Assembly (NCBI GenBank): GCA_022575985.1
Contig: JAKSXM010000231.1
Coordinates: forward strand, 20,684,501 to 20,748,500
Length of the DNA stretch: 64,000 nt
Direction of reading: 5' to 3'
Source: Anagrus nilaparvatae
Taxonomy: Eukaryota > Arthropoda > Insecta > Hymenoptera > Mymaridae
The notes under the pieces are model-generated. The model did not search any database, was not told the DNA's origin, and was given only the letters and a program-made list of their open reading frames with translations. Position numbers and translations under genes: made by a program. The number at the start of each line of letters is the position of its first letter. Position 1 is the stretch's first letter. Positions 23,427 through 33,945 of this stretch are shown in pieces.

Positions 23427-24605
23427 AGAACTCTAGATTTAAGCAGTGAAACTAATAAAAAATTATTTTTATTAACTAAAAATTTATTTCTTTATACTTC
23501 TAACGATACTGGAGAAAATATTGAAAATTTAGTAAACAATAAAGGATCCTACATTAATACTAAAAATAATAGTAGCTATGCACCAATACACTATGCTGCT
23601 TGGAAAGGAAATCTTCACACCGTTGAGGCTATATTTGATAATGGAGGTGATACAAATATATTAAATAACACTGGATATTCACCACTACATTTGGCTGTAA
23701 AATCTTCCCATTACCAAATTGTCTTAACTATTTTAAAAAGAGGAGTTATTTATAATATAACTAACGAAAATGGACAAACTCCATTAGATTTTTCTAAAAA
23801 TAATCATATATCCAATCTTCTAAAATTCATAAACAATTTATTTGAAAAAGCAAAAAAAAAAGATAAATCTGTTTATGATGATTATAAAACTTTAAAAGAT
23901 AAAGTCATGAGGACAGCAGTTGTATATGCTCATAATCTTGAAAATAAAGATATTTTTTCAGCTGGATTATAGCGAGTGAATTTTTTAAACGAGAGAAAGT
24001 GTCAGTCTTGAATATTGAATGTGGAATTTTGAATAAGGTACATAATAAAGCTGAATATTTATTAGATAATAGCAGATTTCAAGAAGCACTAAATTATTTT
24101 AAAAAAATTTATCAAGATAAGGTTGAAGCATTAGGAGCAGATAATCCTGAAACGCTATTTTTTGAAATTAAAGTAGCTTTTTGCTTATATAAATTATGTA
24201 AGTATCAAGAAGCATTATAAATATTTGTCAAAATTTATATTTAAAGCAAAAAGATTGTTTGGGTATTAAACATAAGGACACGTTATATACAAAAAGTTGT
24301 ATTGGCCTAATATTATTCAGACAGAACAATTTTAAAGATGCTTTAAAAATCATTCTAGATGTTCACTCAAAAGAAACAAAAATTTTAGGTGATAAAGCCA
24401 TATTAATGTTATTACTACCGAAATGCATTTAGCTTTGACTTTTATTTTGATGAATATTGCTATAGAACACTGTAAAGGAAATAGAACCGAAGAATCTCTT
24501 AAATGTTTTGAAAAAGTTTATGAAGGGAAAAAAATAGTCTACGGTAAAAATCATCAAAACACAATGTTAAAACAAAAAAAGCATTTAATGGGAATAAAAT
24601 CTTGA
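23427..24605 (+). pseudogene. Ankyrin + KLC-type TPR protein, frameshifted
   Basis: Two ankyrin repeats are readable (YAPIHYAAWKGNLHTVEAIF, then GYSPLHLAVKSSHYQIVLTI and a third partial). These are followed by kinesin-light-chain-like TPR units (FQEALNYFKKIYQDKVEALG, FKDALKIILDVHSKETKILG, EESLKCFEKVYEGKKIVYG). The reading frame changes about three times: near 23970 (probable single-base loss), near 24217 (single-base gain) and near 24395. The order of domains is continuous across the shifts, so this was one gene. Ankyrin-TPR proteins act as protein-interaction scaffolds; the partner is unknown. The 5' part is missing or replaced by a repeat. Alternatively, some shifts are assembly errors in A/T runs. 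Confidence 0.75.
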
Positions 24606-24720
24606 AATAAAGTATAAAATTATTCATTGTTTTGAAAATTCTAACTTTCCATGGCTAATTTAATATACTAATGGACCCTGACAACCTAATGTTAGTCACT
24701 ATTTAATAAAGCGATGAACT

Positions 24721-24863
24721 ATAAGATTAGTTGTTTCTAATAATGACACTCGAGGTTCTTCAAGTTGACCCCAATAACACCCACCTGGATCTGAAGCAGC
24801 AAATATTACTGGGGCCAACTGAAAAAACGTCTCGGGTTATTATTAGATAAAACTAATTTTATA
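24721..24863. mobile_element. ~143-bp hairpin MITE
   Basis: The left arm 24722-24778 (TAAGATTAGTTGTTTCTAAT...) is complementary, with mismatches, to the right arm 24804-24862 (...ATTATTAGATAAAACTAATT). Arms ~57 bp with a short loop. Confidence 0.7.
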
Positions 24864-24879
24864 ATATTTATTAAATTCT

Positions 24880-24938
24880 GTAGTAAATTCTTTATGACTA
24901 ATATTAGATGTACTAGCTTGACTTGAATGTCCCATATT
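24880..24938 (-). pseudogene. Partial second copy of the 27.4-kb ORF N-terminus
   Basis: It reads MGHSSQASTSNISHKE from 24938, against MSRSVQTNPSNISHKE at the start of the ORF 26962-27378. The similarity breaks off and the frame meets a stop after about 30 codons, inside the MITE. The sequence upstream of the ATG is also similar, so more than the coding part was copied. Confidence 0.5.
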
Positions 24939-25246
24939 TACTGAGTTGGTTTTGACATTTTGAATCTTTAGGATATTATGATTAGTTGATTTCAGTCTAT
25001 GTTCTGTTAAAACTAAAAGATGTAGTAAAAAATAATAAAAATAAGAAACAAAATTTATTATATTTCACATTTAAAATCAAATTATACTTTGACTATTATA
25101 CTTTAATTCATCGCTTTATTCAAACTTTATTCAATAGCGACTGAAATATTGTAAAATTATCTTTTTCAAAAAAGCAGAATTTCTTAATTGAATATAATTT
25201 TTAGAGAAAGGAAATATAATTTAATATTTGCAATAAAACCACTTAC

Positions 25247-25424
25247 CATTTGGAACGCATTCAACACAACCTCTCTTCTGGCCATATTTTTCTTCTTTTC
25301 CAATGTACCATGAACATCCTTCGAATGCATGAACCCCTTTGTCACAAAAATAACAGGCATGAGCTTCTGGAGATGGTACAGAGCCATTTTCACATGCAAC
25401 GCAGGGCATTTTACCCGATATATC
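25247..25424 (-). CDS. Cysteine-rich zinc-binding exon
   Basis: Acceptor TTTTTTCAG|GATATATC and donor AAATG|GTAAGT bracket a 178-nt exon open in one frame. It encodes CVACENGSVPSPEAHACYFC, then HAFEGC, then CVEC: a C-x2-C...C-x2-C-x4-H...C-x2-C pattern. This resembles the treble-clef zinc module found near the C-terminus of some transposon-derived (SCAND3/hAT-like) proteins. No flanking exon was identified with confidence, so it may be an orphan exon. A second, different Cys-rich piece lies on the plus strand at 28784. Confidence 0.5.
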
Positions 25425-25427
25425 CTG

Positions 25428-26490
25428 AAAAAACTTGTTAATATTTAGTTAATATTTAATTTGAAGGAAAATTTCTTGTTAAAATATGTATATATGTGTG
25501 TAGGTACTGATAAAATACTTACTTATTAATAAAACGTAGACAAAAAAATTATGGTTTCAACCACACAAAATTTGCTAGTGAAATTTCTATATATGTAACA
25601 GAATTCTTACACAACGACATACACAAAAAATATATATATAAGAAGTTATAACTTTAATAAATAACCAATCGATATGATACAAAAATACGTAAATTTGGAT
25701 TATAAAATGCTAATGACTTCACAGAAAATTTTCTTTTGCATAAGAATCACTCTATAATATTAAATAATATAAACCATCGCGGATTTTTACCAGGATTTCA
25801 ACTACTTGAATCGATATCGATAATGGCTTCGTTTTCATGCAGCGATCGAATGCGGCCTTGTTCGGAAATTGGTAAGGTAACTATCTTTGGTACCGACGGG
25901 AGATACTGCAACTTCTAAGGTTTGGTTATATTTAAATTTAAATTACTACCGTGTTGTTGTTTTGAGCACAAGGTAAGATTTCATAAAAACATTTTTTTAT
26001 GTTATTTGTCTAAATAATTTATTTTTATTTAATGGATTTCAATCGAAGTAATCCTTAAAATGTAAATTTATTTATTTTTTTATTTACAGAAAACTCAATG
26101 GATATATGTCCACAACATGCAATCAGGCATTGTATAGGATCGTAGATGTATTATCATTTTTTCATCTGAATTTCAATTCAAGAAGTATCAATGCAAACAT
26201 CTCGTAAGCTAATGAAAGAGAACAACGGGATGGCCATGTTAAAAATGTAGTTAATTTTGGATTTTGATAAAAAGGTACAATTTATAATTTCAGAGAGACT
26301 TATTTAATCATACTTTTGTATCGTTTACTAATCAATTCAAGACAGCGTACCAAAGGCAGTGATGCATTTTCTAGTTTACTGTGTAAAAGACAATTTTCAA
26401 AGCGAATTAGTTACACATTTATATAAGTCTGATCAAGCAGAAGTATTTTTTTTGGGGAAAGTGAACATGTTGCTGTTAGATTTAAGGAAG
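25428..26490. other. Possible degraded plus-strand exons; no gene call
   Basis: Splice-like signals occur: ATTG|GTAAGG near 25872, AAG|GTAAGATTT near 25970, TTTATTTACAG| near 26088. The reading frames between them are short and stop quickly. One start (ATGGCTTCG near 25822) could splice in phase to 26089 but gives only ~33 residues. Treated as unproven. Confidence 0.25.
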
Positions 26491-26494
26491 CAGC

Positions 26495-26765
26495 TTATAT
26501 GCTTAAGGTTTGCATAATTTTATTTCTAATTTATTTTTAATTTGTAACAATTGAATTATATATTTGCTTTTTTTTCAAGGCTCTTACACAAGCTGGCCAT
26601 ATAATTAGTGAGATTTGTGAGGCACGTATGTGGTAATATAATGAAAAAATTATTGCATTTAAGCAAAAGCTCGTTAAGTTAGTTTAAAAAAAGTAGTTAC
26701 TTTGGGTGAAAAAAATATACACTTAAAGATTAAATAGCTTGTGTTTATGTATATTTTGGGTAAAC
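26495..26765. repeat. Inverted duplication, copy 1 (mate at 29222-29466)
   Basis: About 250 bp matches the reverse complement of 29222-29466 at high identity, including flanking noncoding DNA. It contains an intron-like segment: TATGCTTAAG|GTTTGC ... TTTTTTCAAG|GCTCTTAC. Across the junction a frame reads EAAYMLK then ALTQAGHIISEICEARM before a stop, suggesting an exon-intron-exon remnant of an unknown gene. Confidence 0.65.
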
Positions 26766-26961
26766 ATGTAAATACATTTTTACTTTTAAATTATGAGCAT
26801 TATCACCAAGGATAAATCTACAAACATCGAAGGAGCAATTTATAGTTCAGTCAGCATATTTTACCATGTGGTATGATAATATTTTTTATATTTAGTGTTA
26901 ATAAAAATTTTGAAATATTGATTTAAATTTTCAGGCATCATTGATGTAAGATTGATTCGTT

Positions 26962-27378
26962 TTATAAAGAGAGGATCTGAAATCTTTGATAATTATGGTC
27001 ATCATTTTGTTGAATAAGATAATTTATATCAACTGTTGGATCGGTAACTAATGAAACACATGTACCTGGCCCAGGAAAAATATTTGCATTTTCTAATAAA
27101 TCTTGAACAGTGCAGTGGTCTTTTGGAATTTGAAAAGTTATCAGTCTTTGTTGATTATTTTTTAATAAAACCAACATTTTAACTTCATTGCCATTAACTT
27201 GCTGTTGTATAATTGCAGTCCTTAAATTTTTTAATTCTTGTGATATAACAGTATAGTTTTTAGATTCATTTGATAGAGCATTAGACTTTATAAAATATTT
27301 TTGCGTTAAATTTTCATTTCCATTAGGTTGTTCCTTATGACTAATATTGGATGGATTTGTTTGGACCGAACGGCTCAT
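26962..27378 (-). CDS. Hypothetical protein, 138 codons
   Basis: A single open frame starting at an ATG (MSRSVQTNPSNISHKE...). The N-terminal half is polar, rich in Asn, Gln and Ser. The C-terminal half is more ordered (KMLVLLKNNQQRLITFQIPK, then CTVQDLLENANIFPGPG). I do not recognise the family with confidence. A second partial copy of the first 16 codons lies at 24880-24938, which argues that this is a repeated coding unit rather than chance. It may be one exon of a longer gene. Confidence 0.45.
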   Translation of the reverse strand: MSRSVQTNPSNISHKEQPNGNENLTQKYFIKSNALSNESKNYTVISQELKNLRTAIIQQQVNGNEVKMLVLLKNNQQRLITFQIPKDHCTVQDLLENANIFPGPGTCVSLVTDPTVDINYLIQQNDDHNYQRFQILSL

Positions 27379-28375
27379 GTTTGCTAAGTTAATTTAATCT
27401 TTGCGAATGATTACAATATCATCTACACAACTAATTTAAATAAAGAAAATCTTTATCAAATTTAATATTAATTTTAAGTTTTAAAGCTTAACAGTTACCT
27501 TATAAAATAATTCTGCTTTTCGTGTCCATTCATTTCTTTTATGAGCCTAAATTTAACTAAAACAAGGACATTATATACTTTCCAAGGAAAGTGTTTGCTT
27601 TTTGCAATTCAGCAACAAAAATGTTAAAAAATACTTTAAATGGAGTTGGATAAAATCAATGCTGAAAAATAACAATAATAACCAAAGAAATAAAAGCGTA
27701 ACGAGTTTGAGTTATAGGATTTTTTACCTTAATTTTTTATTAAAGCACTGGGTTAACAGAATGTTAATAAAAGGTTAAAATTTTAAATAATTAATTATTA
27801 ACATTGAAAAATACTTCGTATTAATTTCTTTTTTCATGATATGTGTGTTATGTATATACAAACTAAATAGCAGACTATTTTTTTACACATGAAATTTTTT
27901 TTATACATATATATAGTCACGTGTTTCGTACAGTAAGATGAGAGCGGGAACTCTGTACGCTTCAAATAATATTTTGTTATTAATTTAGTTTTAAAAATAA
28001 ATTTACTTTACTTACCATTTTTTTAGGATTTTATTTTGGAATTCGAACTCATATTTATATGAAACTATAGATTTTCATATTTTTAATACTTTCCAATAAT
28101 AATAAATTATTTTACCAGAATGATTTACAAGTTTTAAGTTGGATTCAGAAGATGCAAAAAAAAAAAAATTAAATTTTGTGACACAAGATATTTGATCATA
28201 AACTTTTTTATTTTGTAAAATTATTTACATTTATTAAAAATCTATTTATTACAATTAAAAAAATAAAAATAATCAAAGGATTCCAATGTAAGTGTCTTTA
28301 AATATAGCTTTTTTTAGTACATGAAATTTACTTGATTTCAATGATATTAACGAAAATTCTTTTAAATCTTCTAAA
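27379..28375. other. AT-rich stretch, nothing recognised
   Basis: About 1 kb with no supported coding region. A CACGTG palindrome near 27918 stands alone. Confidence 0.5.
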
Positions 28376-28606
28376 TTAATTTAATCTTAGTAAAATCTCC
28401 ATTAGTTCTATCATCCCAAACATTTTGATCTCCTCTGTCTTTTTACAAATCGTTAATTTTTTAAGAAATTTATTGCTTAAATTTTCAGGACCATAAATTC
28501 AAAGAAATTCTAAATTTGTTAAATTGCATGTAACATTAATTAATTTTTTAGAATGGCCATTACTAGTATAAATTAATAGTGTTTTCAAATCAGTAATTAT
28601 TTTCAC
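28376..28606 (-). pseudogene. Leucine-rich-repeat-like fragment
   Basis: One frame reads ITDLKTLLIYTSNGHSKKL, then CNLTNLEFL, then an in-frame TGA (near 28499), then NKFLKKLTICKKTEEIKMFG and a final stop. The spacing of Leu and Ile fits degenerate leucine-rich repeats as in F-box/LRR proteins. Short and interrupted; assignment tentative. Confidence 0.4.
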
Positions 28607-28760
28607 TTTCCTCTGTCAAAGAATAAGATTTTCTCTGAGATTTTCTGATTATTAAATTTATTTTTTTTAAATTTCTTGGAAAAATCCAAGGCGAATTTAT
28701 TTAAAATAAAAATATTATTTTGATTGATATTATGAAGCTTGTGAATTTGATTGGCCCTTA

Positions 28761-29086
28761 TTGTAACCAAATGTTTTGTTTAGGTTTAAATGCACAAAGT
28801 GTTTAAATAAATGTCATAAAAGTTTTATAAACGTATTAGAATGTTCAGCATGTAAAATTAAGATAGAAAGTAAAAAAATCTATTGATTGTCACAAAATTC
28901 TATAAAAAATCGATTAGCAGCATTAACTAAAATGTACAATAGCAATTATGAAAAAGCATTTCCTTTACTAATTCAACATGCAAATTGTATAGAAAAAATT
29001 TTAATGAAACCGAATCTTGAAACTATAAAGACTCAACCGTCAATTATTCAATGTTTTAATGCATCCTCTTCTCTTTTGATAATTTA
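28761..29086 (+). pseudogene. Zinc-binding fragment with an in-frame stop
   Basis: One frame reads FKCTKCLNKCHKSF, then LECSACKIKIESKKIY, a TGA at 28884-28886, then 65 more open codons (LSQNSIKNRLAALTKMYNS...). The C-x2-C-x3-C-H...C-x2-C pattern suggests a small zinc-binding fold. The open frame after the stop suggests one nonsense change in a former gene. A splice-acceptor-like GTTTAG| precedes it at 28783. Family not recognised. Confidence 0.45.
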
Positions 29087-29221
29087 ATCAATAATAATAT
29101 AAATATTACAATTTTTAACAAATTGTATAATTAACATTTGTAGCTTTCTTTTTTCTCTGCAAGAATTAAAATGAGTGCTTAAAAAAAAAAAAATTACACT
29201 GACATATGATATTGCTCATAT

Positions 29222-29466
29222 TTAATCTTTAAATGTATATTTTTTTACACAAAGTAGCTATTTTTTTTAAACTAACTTGGCAAGCTTTTGCTTAAGTGCA
29301 ATAATTTTTTCATTATATTAGCACATAATTATATATATGAATCTCACTAATTATATATGGCCAGCTTGCGTAAAAGCCTTAAAAAAAAACCAATATATAA
29401 TTCAATTGTTACAAATTATAAAAATAAATAAGAAATAAAATTATACAAACTTTAAGCATATCAAAT
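29222..29466. repeat. Inverted duplication, copy 2 (mate at 26495-26765)
   Basis: The reverse complement of the 26.5-kb copy, with scattered substitutions and small indels. It keeps the same intron-like segment and the AAGCTGGCCATATATAATT-type exon block on the minus strand. Confidence 0.65.
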
Positions 29467-29761
29467 ATAATACAGCTTTTGCTTGATAAGATTTGATAAG
29501 ATTATATAAATGGGTAACTCTAACAAAAATAAATTATTATAAAAGTATTTAATGTTTTTATTTAATAAAAATTGAGATTTAAAATAATAAATTTTTTATA
29601 TTCGATTTATACATTTTATTTAAATCCATTGTCCTTTGCCATTTACTTTACTAGATATTTATACTTTTTAATGTTGAATTTTTTCATATTATATTTAATG
29701 TAAAGCAAATTTTATTTAAAATTAAAAAAAAAAATAAATTTAAAAAAGTAGGACTCGTTAC

Positions 29762-29824
29762 GAATTCGCCACGAATTCGCCACGAATTCGTGAGAGCGCT
29801 CATTTACGAATTCGTTACGAATTC
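29762..29824. repeat. Cluster of five GAATTC motifs
   Basis: GAATTC occurs at 29762, 29773, 29784, 29808 and 29819: an 11-bp repeat (CGAATTCGCCA-like), an interruption with AGAGCGCTC, then two more. It precedes the satellite array. Confidence 0.7.
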
Positions 29825-29850
29825 GTCGGAGGACGGGTGTGCCGATTGGG

Positions 29851-31990
29851 GCAGTTGGCTTATTAAATTTTAAGTAGGTTTCATCAGCAGCATAATGTCT
29901 AATAATTTGCGGCTATTTATAACAGAATAAAAATTTATTGAAGGAAATTCATCAGAAATTTTAATAATTTTATCTAGAAACTGAATAAAGTCAAAGTACT
30001 GTCATGTTGGTTCAAATTTATTCGTTTTAGGAAAGTTCATAGCAGTACTTTTAAATATCATGGTCTCTTCGAAAACTGTTGACTTATTCGTAACAAAATA
30101 TGTCGTTATTTTTTTATTTTGCATTTGGCCTATTAAATGTTAAGCATGCTTTATCAGCAGCATATTATCTAATAATTTTCGGCTATTAATACCAGAATAA
30201 AAATCTATTGAGGGAAATTCATCAGGAATTTTAATCAGTTTATCAAGAAACTGAATAAAGCCAAAGTACTGTCATGTTGATTCAATTTTATTCGTTTTAG
30301 AAAAGTTCAAATCAGTACTTTCAAATGTCAGTGTATGTTCGAATATTTATTGACTTAGTCTTAACAGAATCAGGCGTTATTTTTTAATTATGCAGTTGGC
30401 ATATTAAATTTTATGTATGTTTCATCAGCAGCATATTATCTAATAATTTTTGGCTATTCATAACAGAATAAAAATCTATTGAGGGAAATTCATCAGAAAT
30501 TTTAATCAGTTTATCAAGAAACTGAATAAAGTCAAAGTATTCTCATGTTGATTCAATTTTATTCGTATTAGGAAAGTTCATAGCAGTACTTTCAAACATT
30601 ATGGTCTCTTCGAAAATTGTTGCCTTACTCTTAATAGAATAATTCGTTATTTTTTTATTATGCAGTTGGCTTATTAAAATTTAAGTATGCTTCATCAGCA
30701 GCATAATGTCTAATAATTTGCGGCTATTTATAACAGAATAAAAATTTATTGAGGGAAATTCATCAGAAATTTTAATAATTTTATCAAGAAACTTAATAAA
30801 GTCAAAGTACTCTCATGTTGATTTAATTTTGTTCGTTTTAGAAAAGTTCATAGCAGTACTTTTAAATATCATGGTCTCTTCGAAAACTGTTGACTTATTC
30901 GTAACAAAATATGTCGTTATTTTTTTATTTTGCATTTGGCCTATTAAATGTTAAGCATGCTTTATCAGCAGCATATTATCTAATAATTTTCGGCTATTAA
31001 TACCAGAATAAAAATCTATTGAGGGAAATTCATAAGGAATTTTAATCAGTTTATCAAGAAACTGAATAAAGCCAAAGTACTGTCATGTTGATTCAATTTT
31101 ATTCGTTTTAGAAAAGTTCAAATCAGTACTTTCAAATGTCAGTGTATGTTCGAATATTTATTGACTTAGTCTTAACAGAATCAGGCGTTATTTTTTAATT
31201 ATGCAGTTGGCATATTAAATTTTATGTATGTTTCATCAGCAGCATATTATCTAATAATTTTTGGCTATTCATAACAGAATAAAAATCTATTGAGGGAAAT
31301 TCATCAGAAATTTTAATCAGTTTATCAAGAAACTGAATAAAGTCAAAGTATTCTCATGTTGATTCAATTTTATTCGTATTAGGAAAGTTCATAGCAGTAC
31401 TTTCAAACATTATGGTCTCTTCGAAAATTGTTGCCTTACTCTTAATAGAATAATTCGTTATTTTTTTATTATGCAGTTGGCTTATTAAAATTTAAGTATG
31501 CTTCATCAGCAGCATAATGTCTAATAATTTGCGGCTATTTATAACAGAATAAAAATTTATTGAGGGAAATTCATCAGAAATTTTAATAATTTTATCAAGA
31601 AACTTAATAAAGTCAAAGTACTCTCATGTTGATTTAATTTTGTTCGTTTTAGAAAAGTTCATAGCAGTACTTTCAAATATCATGGTCTCTTCGTAAATTG
31701 TTGAGTTACTCTTAACAGGATAAGTCGTTATTTTTTTATTATTCAGTTGGAATATTAAATTTTAAGTATGCATCATCAGCAGCATAATATCTAATAATTT
31801 TCGGCTAGTAATAACAGAATAAAAATCTATTCAGGAAAATTCGTCAGAAATTTTAATAAGTTTATCTAGAAACTGAATAAAGTCAAAGTACTGTTATGTT
31901 GATTCAATTTTGTTCGTTTTAGTAAAGTTCATAGCAGTACTTTCAAATGTCACAGTCTGGTCGAAAATTATTGACTTAATCTTAACAGAG
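29851..31990. repeat. Eight-unit ~270-bp satellite with an 811-bp higher-order period
   Basis: Units begin with GCAGTTGG/GCATTTGG at 29851, 30121, 30392, 30662, 30932, 31203, 31473 and 31743. Units 2, 3 and 4 recur as 5, 6 and 7 at exactly 811-bp spacing and are almost identical, while neighbouring units differ clearly. Recent amplification of a three-unit block is therefore inferred. No ORF. Confidence 0.92.
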
Positions 31991-32366
31991 TTAGATCAAG
32001 TTTGATGTTCAAGGTTGCTGATCAAGTTTGATGATCAAGCTTTCTGATCAAGTTTAATGATCAAGTTGTTGATCAAGTTTCGTTTTCAAGATTGCTGTTC
32101 AAGTATGCTGGTCAAGTTTAATGATCAAGCTTGCAGATCAAATTTGCTGATCAGGTTTGTTGATCAAGTTTGATGATGAAGGTTGCTGATCAAGTTTGTT
32201 TATCAAGTTTGATGATCAAGATTGTTGATCAAGTTTGATGATCAAGTTTGATGATCAAGGTTGCTGATCAAGTTTGATGATCAAGTTTGATGATCATGGT
32301 TGCTGATCAAGTTTGATGATCAAGTTTGATGATCATGGTTGCTGATCAAGGTTGTTGATCAAGTTT
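31991..32366. repeat. GATCAAG minisatellite
   Basis: Irregular repeats of TTTGATGATCAAGGTTGCT and shorter forms built on TGATCAAG. It directly abuts the satellite array on its left. The right end is a T run followed by a less AT-rich segment. Confidence 0.88.
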
Positions 32367-32760
32367 TTTTTTGTTAGGCCAGAAAAAATAAAGAATGGCC
32401 CAAATTGCACGTAAATTACCTTCGGAGGCGAATCCGAGGATGGTTAACTGCGATTTTGGTCATTCCTTGTTTATGGCGGAGGATTGTCAAAAATTTTTCT
32501 GCAACTGTGGCGGGAAAATCCGTCTTTGCCGGACAATGCGGAAAATGCTTATATTCGGGTCGCAGTACAGAAAAAGAAAATTAAAATTTTTTGAAACTGC
32601 TTAAGTAACTGCGACTGAGAAGTATCAAATTACAACCGCGAGCGTAGTCGCAATACAAAAAGCGGTTGCGACCCCCCATTAACTTCGTTTGTATAACCAG
32701 CATAAGGCAATCTTCTCTTGCGAGGGCATTTCGCAAAAAAAAAAAGATCTCAATTTTCAT
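32367..32760. other. Less AT-rich segment, unknown
   Basis: It shares the core TTCGGGTCGCAGTACAGA with 21.7 kb and contains short CG-rich words (CCGCGAGCGTAGTCGC). A 69-codon frame at 32395 has no recognisable domain and is probably chance. Possibly a fragment of a dispersed repeat. Confidence 0.4.
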
Positions 32761-33744
32761 GATACACGCGACTCTTCGCGTGCGAAATGTAAAGTCTCAA
32801 TCATAGCATAAACAAATAATTGGAGAAAAAATACTCATAAATATTTTGTCCTTGTTTCACTTTCACTTTAAATATTTCATAGTTTTTCTGTTTTTGTCGC
32901 TCTTGCAAAGAACTTTACTTTTTCGATAATAATATGAAACACATTGAAAAATTTACATCGGGTATTTAAATAAATTATATTATTCATTCAAAATATAAAT
33001 AGCAAAAATTAAAAAATTTTAAATATTTCCTTTTTCATTTTAACCTGTTTAAAAAAATTTTCAAATGATGCTACTTTTAATTTTTATCTTAAAATAATTT
33101 AGAAATAAAGTTTAAATAAAAAATAAACTGCACAAATTAATTTGAACAACAAAAAATATTATGACATAACCAACTTTGATGTTATTAGTTTTGTCTGCTT
33201 TTATTTTGACTAGTTGCGTAAAATCAGCTGTTTTGCGAATCGGAAACAGCAGAAACTATAGAAAATATTAAAACAATAATTTAACAACGCTGCATAAGTA
33301 AATTGAATTTTTTTTTTTAAATGCATAAAAGAAATTAAGATTTCTCAACAACCAATAAATTTTTTTTTTTCAACAACCACTGTTTTTTCAAGTAAAATTT
33401 TATTATCTTTTTGTTAAAATTATTTACAAACAATTTTATCACATTTTCTATTTTTTTTTTACTAACAACTCCACTTTTCTTTATCCCAAAATTATTTTTT
33501 ATCCATAAATTTCCATCTTATTTGTTAATTTTACACTAATTTATCCATCTCAATTGGTTTTACTAACTTTCTTTCATTTTTAACCAATTTATACCAAAAA
33601 TAAAAAAAGTGTTCCTTCCCAATGAATAACCCTGTATATAGGATTTTTCATTTATGAAGGTTTGGATCCCATCAAGGTTATTAAAAAGGAAATACTCAAT
33701 AAATATGTGATCGTGCCTGAAATAAAAAAGCCTTAGCTTTTTTA
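32761..33744. other. AT-rich stretch, nothing recognised
   Basis: No supported genes or bounded repeats. Confidence 0.5.
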
Positions 33745-33945
33745 TAATTCTTTGCGATTTTTCTTATTTTTTTTGTTAAAAACTATCCTTAATATGAAAA
33801 ATTTTTTCTCCTTAGGTCCGGATAGAAAATTTCACTGGCTATCAGATTCTAGGGTCAAAAATTTTTTTTGAGTAGTGTATGCGCGAGAAATCTCTAAATT
33901 ACGCTGTTTTTTTTTCAAAAGTCGATTTCTCAAATGCCTATTTAA

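Larger units (their letters stand above)
24692..25147. mobile_element. Candidate TIR element carrying an exon copy
   Basis: A block like GTCACTATTTAATAAAGCGATGAA near 24695-24718 is mirrored by TTCATCGCTTTATT...CAATAGCGACTG near 25107-25143. The right copy has an 11-bp internal duplication. Within it lie a smaller hairpin MITE (24721-24863) and a short coding fragment related to the ORF at 26962-27378. Confidence 0.45.

Noticed and set aside
25822..26150. Possible two-exon plus-strand mini-gene (MASFSCSDRMRPCSEI...)
   Set aside because: Splice phases fit but the product is only ~33 residues and resembles nothing; other splice-like sites nearby are equally good.
24692..29466. Integrated DNA-virus or polydnavirus segment
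   Set aside because: Ankyrin and cysteine-rich fragments can occur in such segments, but no viral genes, excision motifs or gene clusters were seen.
29851..31990. CRISPR array
   Set aside because: Units are ~270 bp with no unique short spacers, and the genome is eukaryotic; this is a satellite.
32395..32604. 69-codon ORF after the minisatellite
   Set aside because: No domain, no relatives recognised, in a compositionally odd segment shared with noncoding DNA at 21.7 kb.
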